64,000 nucleotides of DNA. It comes from Sphingobacterium sp. PCS056. GTDB taxonomy: Bacteria > Bacteroidota > Bacteroidia > Sphingobacteriales > Sphingobacteriaceae. A program made the translations under genes and the position numbers. The notes beneath the pieces are model-generated. The model saw nothing but the letters and a program-made list of their open reading frames with translations, was not told the DNA's origin and made no database searches. Below are positions 8,120 through 15,730 of the stretch, in pieces. Where the stretch lies: assembly GCF_023273895.1 (NCBI RefSeq), contig NZ_CP096883.1, positions 4,154,001-4,218,000 of the forward strand. The letters run 5' to 3'. How positions within the stretch are numbered: position 1 is the stretch's first letter; each line of letters starts with the position of its first letter.

Positions 8120-8683
8120 ATGAAAAATCACTTCTTTTTATTACCTATTATGATTGCTCTGATGTGTGGATGCGCAAAAAACATAAGCGATCCTCTCGTG
8201 GAAAAAGACCCTATAAATATGGATAGTATCTATCAGGAACCTACAGATCCGTTCCTAGGAACTCCGGATAAGATGTCTGTGGTCATGGTTTCTGCTAGTA
8301 AAGTCATCTATAATCAATGGCAAAACTTCTTCGTTCACCCTGAAGATTCTTATATCATGATTTGGCCCAGTGAGAACAGAAAGTTAGTCATAAAAGATGT
8401 TGATAAAGCAATAAAAGGCATAGTAACAGACGAAATTACAAAAACAGAAGTTGAAACAAATTTTGTACATAAAGGAACTGGTATTACTTTTCAAGATTTA
8501 ATTCCTGGAAAATACACGGTAGCAGTAATACTGAATGAAGATTTGGAGAACGGCAAGAAGGCATACAGTACAAAAGAGATCACGGTAAAACAATATGGAA
8601 AGATCTATATGAAGAAAATATTCTCTTATAATATTAAGGATAATGAATTTGAAGAGTGGACAACTAAATTGATCGAAAAATGA
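8120..8683 (+). CDS. Lipoprotein of unknown function, 187 aa
   Basis: A lipoprotein signal peptide ends in LMCGC with the acylated Cys at position 18. The mature part has a short acidic linker and then a beta-rich domain (SKVIYNQWQNFFV, RKLVIKDVDKAIKGIV, FQDLIPGKYTVAVILNED) that reads like a carboxypeptidase-regulatory or prealbumin-like sandwich: the pattern 'F-x-D-L-x-P-G-K-Y-T-V' is typical of such modules. Its TGA overlaps the next ATG (ATGA at 8680-8683), so it is translationally coupled to the secreted Ig-like protein. The two probably act together at the cell surface; this is inference. Confidence 0.75.
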   Translation: MKNHFFLLPIMIALMCGCAKNISDPLVEKDPINMDSIYQEPTDPFLGTPDKMSVVMVSASKVIYNQWQNFFVHPEDSYIMIWPSENRKLVIKDVDKAIKGIVTDEITKTEVETNFVHKGTGITFQDLIPGKYTVAVILNEDLENGKKAYSTKEITVKQYGKIYMKKIFSYNIKDNEFEEWTTKLIEK

Positions 8684-9843
8684 AAATTAAATTCGTAGTA
8701 ACAGCGATGCTGTTCATCTTATTTAGTACCCTTCGAGCACAAGATGTAATACTGGGGGAAAAAAATCCATGTCCTGAAGAAACGTATGAATACATTTTCA
8801 ATGGTATATCTTGCGATGGAAATTTAACCTGGTCTGTTAATCATGGTACTGTAATACAAACGACATCCAACCGTATTAAAATAAGTTGGCATAAAGATTT
8901 TGTCGGTAATGGAAGTTGGCACGTTCGAGCCCACTTCTCTAGGCAAAAATCTGATGGTTCGTGTGATGTCTCTAGCTACCATGAACTACCAATAAAAGTA
9001 AATGCAGTATCAGCATTTAATATCATCGGAGATAGAGAGATTCCAGGTGGATTTAGGGGAACTAAAACGTATACCGCACAAATCAAGAACACACTATTTC
9101 CTGCTTCTTCATACTTATGGACTGTATTTTCAGGTGGTACACTCACAAACTACACTACAACAGTACCAAGTTTCAATTTGAATATTACAGATGACGGACC
9201 GAAGTGGATTTCTGTTCAAGGTAAAAATTCAACATGTTCATCTTGGGACCAAAGTATAAAAGCAGATATATTTACAACTACGACATTTACAGGACCATCC
9301 TCAATTTGTGATGAAGCGACATATACTTTAATCAATCCCGGTACGGTTACACTTGAAGATGCGTCTGGTATAGCTACACTCACTGCCTTAGGTAATAACC
9401 AATGGAAAGTGACAAGAACAGGAAATGGATATGGTAAAATAAAAATTAAATCAGTCACCAATAATATTCCTAAGTACTTTGAAATAAATGTAGGCATTTT
9501 AAATGGGATAATTGATGGTCCTGAATTTCTTTATACGCATTATCATTCTAACAATGATCAAGAGTTTACAATAATCGCTAATGCGGGCGAAAATTTCACA
9601 GTAACACAGTTTATTTCTGACCGCTCCAGCGTTGAATTACAGAACTTAGGAAACAATAAGTTTAAAATAAGGATACCGGGAACATGGCAATTTGTTGCTA
9701 CACCATATTCAGATTTCTTCACAATTACAGCAACAGGTATGAGTAATGGATGTTTTAAAACAGTAAAAAAGACGATCACCGTATATCCTAATCCAAATAT
9801 AGGAGGTGGTGGTGGAGACGGTCCACAACTACCAGGTGACTAA
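8680..9843 (+). CDS. Secreted protein with PKD/Ig-like repeats, 387 aa
   Basis: A signal peptide (FVVTAMLFILFSTLRA-QD) is followed by three or four beta-sandwich units of the kind found in Bacteroidota adhesins: PCPEETYEYIFNG with LTWSVNHG, then SYLWTVFSGG, then GPSSICDEATYTL with NQWKVTRTGNG, then a final unit ending TVYPNPN. Each unit has the 'C-x-E-x-x-x-Y' entry strand and a W/N-rich strand typical of PKD-like/Ig-like folds. The C-terminus is a short Gly-rich tail (NIGGGGGDGPQLPGD) with no type IX secretion domain. The start is fixed by the ATGA overlap with the lipoprotein gene. A strong terminator follows. Confidence 0.75.
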   Translation: MKIKFVVTAMLFILFSTLRAQDVILGEKNPCPEETYEYIFNGISCDGNLTWSVNHGTVIQTTSNRIKISWHKDFVGNGSWHVRAHFSRQKSDGSCDVSSYHELPIKVNAVSAFNIIGDREIPGGFRGTKTYTAQIKNTLFPASSYLWTVFSGGTLTNYTTTVPSFNLNITDDGPKWISVQGKNSTCSSWDQSIKADIFTTTTFTGPSSICDEATYTLINPGTVTLEDASGIATLTALGNNQWKVTRTGNGYGKIKIKSVTNNIPKYFEINVGILNGIIDGPEFLYTHYHSNNDQEFTIIANAGENFTVTQFISDRSSVELQNLGNNKFKIRIPGTWQFVATPYSDFFTITATGMSNGCFKTVKKTITVYPNPNIGGGGGDGPQLPGD

Positions 9844-9849
9844 AATCAC

Positions 9850-9905
9850 AAACATTATAAAGTAAAGGCTGCATCTAATGATGCAGCCTTTACTTTATAA
9901 TGTTT
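9850..9905 (+). terminator. Long perfect hairpin terminator (26-bp stem)
   Basis: The arms at 9850-9875 and 9880-9905 are exact inverted copies around a TAAT loop; the stem core is AGTAAAGGCTGCATC. It starts 7 bases after the stop of the Ig-like protein gene and ends in TGTTTT. It also lies downstream of the minus-strand gene ending at 10017. Confidence 0.85.
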
Positions 9906-10016
9906 TAGTGTGAATTGACTATTTTATTTTTATAGTTTTATATTTTAAGATAAATTGCTCGGCCCAATAGCATAAAAGTAAAAATATTCATGGGTTAAAT
10001 AATACTCATTCTTACC

Positions 10017-10220
10017 TTATAATGATCTTCGCTTTTCCTTCTTTGGGATGTAATGACAATGGTTATTTTCAATATATTCAATTTTATGCTCCGATAACAG
10101 TTGAACAATTATTTTCATCGTTTCACCTTCGTCCAATCCGATTTCTTCACCCAGCTCAATTTCATTAAGCTGCCCCCTATTTTCCAGAAATGTTTGATAG
10201 TATCGTGTCTTATTTTCCAT
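10017..10220 (-). CDS. Small unknown protein, 67 aa
   Basis: The frame is open to 10244, but the ATG at 10220 (MENKTRYYQTFLENRG) is the better start: it overlaps the methyltransferase stop by 11 bases, a coupling distance. The product contains IELGEEIGLDEGETMKIIVQLLSEHKIEYI, which reads as a winged-helix-like helix-turn-helix, and a basic C-terminus (KKEKRR). It may bind nucleic acid. I cannot name the family. Translation is probably coupled to the methyltransferase upstream. Confidence 0.65.
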   Translation of the reverse strand: MENKTRYYQTFLENRGQLNEIELGEEIGLDEGETMKIIVQLLSEHKIEYIENNHCHYIPKKEKRRSL

Positions 10221-11049
10221 AATTATATTTTTTTTGTACCGCAATCATCATGTGTGGACTAAATGGTAAAAGATAGTTATCATCTTCAGTAACTTGAAGA
10301 AGCTCTAATAAGGTCTCTCGCCTTTTTTCATTAAGCATATTGGCAAAATAATCTTTATCCAACCAAATCATACCTTCTACTGCGTAAGTACGAAGATAGG
10401 TTAATTCCTGATGGATAAATTCATCTTTTAATTCCTCTGGTTTGTGATAATAGGCTTCTGCTAAAAGCCAAGGAAAATCGTTGGGAGGATTGTGCAGCCC
10501 TGTTACTAATTCTTCTTTACACATTTGGAAAAATGAATTTTTGTGAATAAGTCCGCTTAATAATCCAACGACAGTTGATGCGGTATAATTGATGGCAAAC
10601 GCCAAAATAATCCCATTATCTTTCAACACCCTTCTAGCTTCAGAAATAGCTACCGCTCTATCTTCTCTAGTTTGCAGATGATAAAGTGGGCCATGCAAGA
10701 TAATGAGATCAGCAAAATGATTCGGAAATTCCAATCTTCGAGCTTCTCCTAAATGGATAGAAAACTTATTTTTCAACTTATTGGCTCTATTTTTCGCTAT
10801 TTCAAAATGTTTTAAAACGGGTTCTACGAGATAAACGTCGTGTCCCTTTTGCGCAAGCCATGCTGCATATTTTCCTGTACCCCCACCAATATCTATTATT
10901 TTTGAAGTACCTATAGGAAGATATTTTTCGATGAGGATTTTGATTCTTTCAAATTCAAATACACCCATTCCCTTTTCTAATCGGGTTTCTTCAGATGCAT
11001 TATTGTAGAATACCTCTATATTTCGACTTATTAACTGTTTGCTATTCAT
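10210..11049 (-). CDS. Class I SAM-dependent methyltransferase, 279 aa
   Basis: Motif I is clear at about residues 55-66 (SKIIDIGGGTGKYAAW), followed by VYLVEPVLKHFE with the acidic residue that binds the SAM ribose, and then ADLIILHGPLYHLQTREDRAVAISEARRVLKDNGIIL, the motif IV-to-VI path of Methyltransf_11/25 enzymes. The C-terminal third (YYHKPEELKDEF) is a substrate cap found in small-molecule methyltransferases. The acceptor is unknown. It is followed by an overlapping small gene, with which it forms a two-gene operon. Confidence 0.85.
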   Translation of the reverse strand: MNSKQLISRNIEVFYNNASEETRLEKGMGVFEFERIKILIEKYLPIGTSKIIDIGGGTGKYAAWLAQKGHDVYLVEPVLKHFEIAKNRANKLKNKFSIHLGEARRLEFPNHFADLIILHGPLYHLQTREDRAVAISEARRVLKDNGIILAFAINYTASTVVGLLSGLIHKNSFFQMCKEELVTGLHNPPNDFPWLLAEAYYHKPEELKDEFIHQELTYLRTYAVEGMIWLDKDYFANMLNEKRRETLLELLQVTEDDNYLLPFSPHMMIAVQKKYNYGK

Positions 11050-11358
11050 GGTTAATCATATTTTACGATCATCTTGAATGCTAAACACATATCAACATGA
11101 TGATGGAATTGATTGATGAATCAATTTCCGATTGAAGATTTAATAAAAATATTTGAATAGGATTATCTGCACAAAGAAATCAAAAGATTTCAATGCGTTC
11201 ATTAACTCTATGGTAGAGTTCGTCTAAAGAAAGACGCAGATAATATTTTAGATACAGTTTAACAGACTATAAAGATAGCGATTATGAAATGATTAATACA
11301 ATAAAGGTATATTATTTTAGAAGCTGGAATTATTATTATTTTATTTCATCCAAAAACG
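11050..11358. other. Intergenic region, nothing seen
   Basis: About 310 AT-rich bases between the methyltransferase start and the end of the broken serine hydrolase. No coding frame, repeat or convincing terminator was found; the promoter of the methyltransferase must lie at its right-hand... left side of the gene start, but I could not place it. Confidence 0.45.
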
Positions 11359-12409
11359 CTATTTTAACAAATTGCTTTCTTTCACTATTTTTCTAATCTC
11401 TTGTTCAAAATAGTAGGCTATATCAAAATTTTCATGGGCAACATTTTCCATGATGATGACGCTGGTTTTGGATTTTGGATAATATAGATTGACAGCAGTA
11501 AAGCCTTCTCCCGGATGAAAACCTGTGTGCCCAATTTCCAACATGTTGTCTTTATCGTTTATACGCAAGCCATACCCATAACCTATCGGATCATCGCTAA
11601 AAAGTGTATGTTTATTTGTGATCACGTAACTGGTCATCATTTTATATGTAGCAGGCTTTAGCAAACTTCCGCTATGCAGGTATATGTTCCATTTTGCGAG
11701 ATCTGCAGGAGAGACGATTAAATGACTTCCAAAACAATGCTCAGGACCGAAGTTCACTTCTTCGTTAAGGATATATGAGCTATCTTTTTTGACGGTATGT
11801 CCTTTTGTCAAAAACTTACTATTGATTTCATTTGGATAAGCACTATTATGCATATGACAGGTTTTGAACAATGATGTTACCAATGCTTCAAAACTTTTTC
11901 CACTTTGTTTTTCCAAAACCAACCCAGCTACATAATAACCCATATTAGAGTAATTGAATGCTGCTCCTGGTTTAAACTTTAATGGCCTGTCTATATCATC
12001 GCTATAAAGTCCTGAAGTATTGTTCAGTAATTGATGTAACGATATCAGCCCAAGCATATTTAAAATCAGGTAAATACTTTCGGATCGGGGCTTGCAAATC
12101 AATCTTTCCTTTCTCCACTTCCTGTAAAACCAGCACTGCTGTAAGCTGCTTTGCTATTGACATGGTCGAGAATTTATTATCGATTTTCAAGGGTGTCTTT
12201 TTGTTTAAATCGGCAAATCCATAAGCTTTAGCATACTTTGTTTTTCCATTTTGTTGAATAAAAACAACCCCATTAAAATCTCTTGGGCTTTTAGCGCCGA
12301 TTAAGCTGTCAATTTTTGCAGAATAGTCATCTTTTTGCTGTCCGAAAGAATTGCATCCCGAAAAGAAGATGGTGAATATAACTAGGATAAGATTAAAAAT
12401 TTGATTCAT
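11359..12409 (-). pseudogene. Serine hydrolase of the beta-lactamase/DD-peptidase family, broken by a frameshift
   Basis: Two overlapping frames together make one protein. The first (12409-12002) has a lipoprotein signal (IFFSGC), then NGVVFIQQNGKTKYAKAYGFAD and the SxxK motif in STMSIAKQ. The second (ending 11359) continues with LHQLLNNTSGLYSDD, the YxN motif YSN in FNYSNMGYYVAG, and the HTG motif in IGHTGFHPGEG. The frame changes near 12040-12043, between the codons for AWAD and SLHQ, where one extra base fits. Class C beta-lactamase-like enzymes (Pfam PF00144) act in the periplasm as esterases, peptidases or penicillin-binding proteins. All three catalytic motifs survive, so the break is recent or a sequencing error. 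Confidence 0.8.
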
Positions 12410-12612
12410 TTTAGGTTTTGGAAATTATTTAATTTTAATGTCTGTCTGAGGGTTATGGCCAATAATCTAGTCATAAATGTCTTCAAGCTGTGCATGCGCA
12501 CGTAGGATCCGAGTGGCTATGTCAATTTTATAATCTTAGTTTAAGAAAAAAAATAGTCTCTGGGTTGTATCATTAAGATTGGTCAAACAAAAATGCGTGT
12601 TGTTAGTACTTA

Positions 12613-13539
12613 TTATTTGATCCACTTAACAACCGTGTCTATAAATTCTTCCTGTTGGTCAACAAACAAATAATGAGAACAATTATCAATAATTTTGAAA
12701 TGCTGATCCTGTATGATTTGCTTCATATCACTGAACTGTTTTTCTGAGAATATATGATCCTGCTGTCCGTAAATAGCAAATAACGGAACCTGCTTTTTTA
12801 GCTTCTTTAAAATGGGTTTTGTATCGATATTATTTTTGTTTTCATTTTGATAGAATAAAATGGGTGCACGATCATTTCTGATATTATTTCTGCCGTACTC
12901 ACCTCGTTCATATTCTTCTCTAATTTCATTGGCTTCTTTTGTTGGAAATGGCATTTTGAAATAATTATTCTTACTTGCGATTTCATAACATTGCTTCCTG
13001 TACTCAGCAGAATTTTTAGATAGTTTCTGTATTTCTGAAATTTCATAAAGCATCGAACTGTCTTTTTTTGCTAGATAATATTTTTGGGTAGTTCCTAAGA
13101 TATGGTCATACGTTTCTTGTTGAGAAAATAAAGCTCCAGCAAGTATGAGTGATGTTACTTTTTCCGGATTTTGCTCTGTAAAAAGCGTTCCTACTAAACC
13201 TCCAAAACTATGTGCAATTAGAGTAGCTTTTTTGATGCGATACTTTTGGTACAGATTATTTAAATCAGCAATCGCTTCACGATATGTGAAAGTTGCAGTT
13301 GTATCAATAGAGCGCCCTTCCCCACGTCGATCATAAACAATAACATAAAATCCTTTTTCTGCAATTTTAAGCGCAGTTGTTCCTTCAAATAGTGTTGAAT
13401 TTCCTCGCGGGCCTCCATGAATGAAAATAATCGCTGGATTTTTACTTTCTCCGTATGCTTTAGAATAAATAGTGGTGGTCTGCCCATACATACACTGGGC
13501 TGTAAACACACAGCATAAGAACAAAATAATTCGTTTCAT
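12613..13539 (-). CDS. Exported alpha/beta hydrolase, 308 aa
   Basis: The frame is open to 13557, but the ATG at 13539 gives a proper signal peptide (MKRIILFLCCVFTAQCMYGQ). The mature part has the oxyanion motif FIHGGPRG, the segment YDRRGEGRS, the nucleophile elbow AHSFGG (Ser111), and late Asp and His candidates in YGQQDHIF and NCSHYLF: a complete Ser-Asp-His triad. The HGGP motif and cap length resemble proline iminopeptidase-like enzymes, though those are often cytoplasmic. The substrate is unknown. It stands alone between the broken serine hydrolase and two small genes. Confidence 0.85.
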   Translation of the reverse strand: MKRIILFLCCVFTAQCMYGQTTTIYSKAYGESKNPAIIFIHGGPRGNSTLFEGTTALKIAEKGFYVIVYDRRGEGRSIDTTATFTYREAIADLNNLYQKYRIKKATLIAHSFGGLVGTLFTEQNPEKVTSLILAGALFSQQETYDHILGTTQKYYLAKKDSSMLYEISEIQKLSKNSAEYRKQCYEIASKNNYFKMPFPTKEANEIREEYERGEYGRNNIRNDRAPILFYQNENKNNIDTKPILKKLKKQVPLFAIYGQQDHIFSEKQFSDMKQIIQDQHFKIIDNCSHYLFVDQQEEFIDTVVKWIK

Positions 13540-13693
13540 GTTAAGCCAATGGATCAATTAAATAACGGAAAATAAATAGAATACAATGATACTTGTTTTA
13601 GATGGGTTTCCAAATGCTTAGTCCCACTATTTATCAAAAATAAAAATGCAGACAAATAAGCACAGTCCATCTGTATTCTATTTACGATCTGAA

Positions 13694-13852
13694 TCAAGAG
13701 TCTTTATATATATTCACAAAATCATCATCTTCGACAAAAATCACTTTCAGATATTGGATATGTGATAAAAACGATGAAGTCAAAAGATCACAGGAGTAGA
13801 TACTGACAATCTGCTTATCAAAGTCATCAATTGACAATATGTTAAAATCCAT
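13694..13852 (-). CDS. Possible small protein, 52 aa
   Basis: A frame overlapping the end of the preceding lipoprotein gene is open from an ATG at 13891; a second ATG at 13852 (MDFNILSIDDFDKQIV) gives 52 residues with strands VSIYSCDLL and LKVIFVEDDDF. It has no signal peptide. It may be a real coupled gene or the frame-shifted tail of the lipoprotein; I cannot decide. No family recognised. Confidence 0.3.
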   Translation of the reverse strand: MDFNILSIDDFDKQIVSIYSCDLLTSSFLSHIQYLKVIFVEDDDFVNIYKDS

Positions 13853-13865
13853 GAACACGACGCGA

Positions 13866-14426
13866 TTATCCGTCAAAATCACCACAGTCATGTTCTTTAA
13901 AAAGAGGCAAAGCTACTTTGGTGGTAAAATACCTCGCTATTCTTTTATTTTTTAAGGCTATTTTCTGACCGTCAATCACCAATTCATAGACAGGCGCAGG
14001 ATCGAGTTTGGTTAAAATAAAAGTGTGCTCTGCAGTTTTGAAAATGGTTTTGTTTTCTTCAATAGCGGTTGAGAAAGCATCAATTTCAAAAATATCTTTT
14101 TCATCGCAGACATTGGTCCATATCATTTTATTCTCTGTCACCGATAAACGCGCTAAGTCACAGGCATAGCAGTTGCCAGAGAACTCCATTCCGTATTTTT
14201 CATATACATTCGTACTCATACTATCCAGTATATCGATAGGTAGCAATGCAGAAAGATCATTCGGTAGCTTTCTTTTTGTTCTCATACTCTTTTCTGATAG
14301 AGATGCAGAAGCTGTATCCGCGTGGGCATGTGAGACAACTCTTTTATCTGCGTTCTTTTCTTGAACAGGTGAACAGGAAGTCAGCAAAGCCAGCATTACG
14401 GAATAATTGATCATTACATTTTTCAT
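13866..14426 (-). CDS. Lipoprotein of unknown function, 186 aa
   Basis: The ATG at 14426 gives a compact lipoprotein signal MKNVMINYSVMLALLTSC with the acylated Cys at 18; the frame's earlier ATG at 14453 adds a polar stretch that would spoil it. The mature protein begins with a His/Ala/Asp-rich linker and then a beta-rich domain with paired Cys (NCYACDLARLSV, VCDEKDIFEID, and CGDFDG at the very end). The CYAC pair could bind a metal or form a disulfide. No family recognised. Confidence 0.65.
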   Translation of the reverse strand: MKNVMINYSVMLALLTSCSPVQEKNADKRVVSHAHADTASASLSEKSMRTKRKLPNDLSALLPIDILDSMSTNVYEKYGMEFSGNCYACDLARLSVTENKMIWTNVCDEKDIFEIDAFSTAIEENKTIFKTAEHTFILTKLDPAPVYELVIDGQKIALKNKRIARYFTTKVALPLFKEHDCGDFDG

Positions 14427-14556
14427 ATGCATATCATAATTTTTAGTCCTCAATTTATCGTTTTTAAAATTGTGTAAAATATGAGCGACAACAAATCCCT
14501 ACTTTCAGCGATATTCACCCACTTTAAATAGTGATATCTTTGTAAAAAGATAAAAC

Positions 14557-15636
14557 ATGAAAACTTTATATCCATTCTTGCTTTCATCCATGCTTATATC
14601 TTTTTTAGGATGCAATCCTAAAAATAAAACCACGGAAAAGAAGCAACATCAAGCTGAAGTTACGCAGAAAATCATAACATTTGATCAATTCAAAAAGATA
14701 AAAGGTGTAGATAATATACAAGATGTACCCTTTCAATTATTCACCAAGCTCGATTCTATCCATTTTTTTGTAGCGCCGAGTAAAGATGCAGATCGCCTGA
14801 AAGTAGCTTGCAAGAAGCTGGATAATTACTACGGCTTTGAAGAGTTTGATGACTTCTACGCCATTCATTTTAGCATTAATAACAATATTTCAAACAGCAT
14901 TGAAGCTTTTGTTCTAAAGTCAGAATTCACAGCCTCATTTGACATGACTTTAAAAGGTGTAAATCTTGATGAAATCAGAAGCAGTTTATTGAAAAAGTCT
15001 CAAGATTTTAAAAATAAATCATTTCGAAAATTCGGGACAATAACAGAAGTGTCTGAACAGGAATTTAAAACAGCTACTCAAAAGCGGATCGATGAAGTTT
15101 TAGTGAAAAATCCACAAGTAAAACTTAAAGATGGGAATTGGATATATAAGGAAAATGCAGAAGAAATCATGATCGTACAGCATGAGAATATCACGACAGA
15201 AGACGGAATTTTATCAAATGAATATATTGGACTGTCCCCTTCCCTGAATTTAGAAGTTTTCAAAGAAAATTCGCCAGAAGTATACGATTTGTACTATTCG
15301 TTTTATAGTGTCAAACCCGAAGCTAAATTTAAAACCTTTACTGGTGGGTATCCACAAATTATCCCGAGTAAAAAATGGATTTCTTATGTCAATTCGAACC
15401 ATGATGTAGGAAGTGATTTTGCGATTAGCAAATACGCGGAGCAAGTTTCTGAGCAAGAAAATCTGTTGTATATTAACTTTACCAACTTCAAAATTGCAGA
15501 TCAGACAAAAGCTTTTTGGACAGATAACGAGACTTTTTATACCGAAGTTTATCCTACAAATTCAGCTCCTTCAAAGGGTAAAAAACAAAAGGCATCTTAC
15601 ATAAAAATTCAATTGAAGCCTAATCTACTTGAGTAA
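14557..15636 (+). CDS. Lipoprotein of unknown function, 359 aa
   Basis: Lipoprotein signal peptide MKTLYPFLLSSMLISFLGC, acylated Cys at 19, followed by a Lys/Thr-rich linker. The mature part is mixed alpha/beta with no recognised domain; phrases such as KIITFDQFKKIKGVDNIQDV and KYAEQVSEQENLLYINF show no catalytic pattern. It stands alone, divergent from the minus-strand lipoprotein gene at 13866-14426. A terminator hairpin follows at 15663-15688. Confidence 0.7.
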   Translation: MKTLYPFLLSSMLISFLGCNPKNKTTEKKQHQAEVTQKIITFDQFKKIKGVDNIQDVPFQLFTKLDSIHFFVAPSKDADRLKVACKKLDNYYGFEEFDDFYAIHFSINNNISNSIEAFVLKSEFTASFDMTLKGVNLDEIRSSLLKKSQDFKNKSFRKFGTITEVSEQEFKTATQKRIDEVLVKNPQVKLKDGNWIYKENAEEIMIVQHENITTEDGILSNEYIGLSPSLNLEVFKENSPEVYDLYYSFYSVKPEAKFKTFTGGYPQIIPSKKWISYVNSNHDVGSDFAISKYAEQVSEQENLLYINFTNFKIADQTKAFWTDNETFYTEVYPTNSAPSKGKKQKASYIKIQLKPNLLE

Positions 15637-15662
15637 AAAGAAATATCGTTTTATATGATAAG

Positions 15663-15688
15663 ATAAACCCCTAAAACTAGGGGTTTAT
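15663..15688. terminator. Hairpin terminator, 11-bp stem
   Basis: ATAAACCCCTA at 15663-15673 pairs with TAGGGGTTTAT at 15678-15688 across an AAAC loop. It lies 26 bases after the lipoprotein stop and before the end of the convergent WG-repeat gene, so it can serve both strands. Confidence 0.75.
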
Positions 15689-15730
15689 TCATTTCTGTAA
15701 GATATTAATAGCATGCAAATGCCCTATGTA

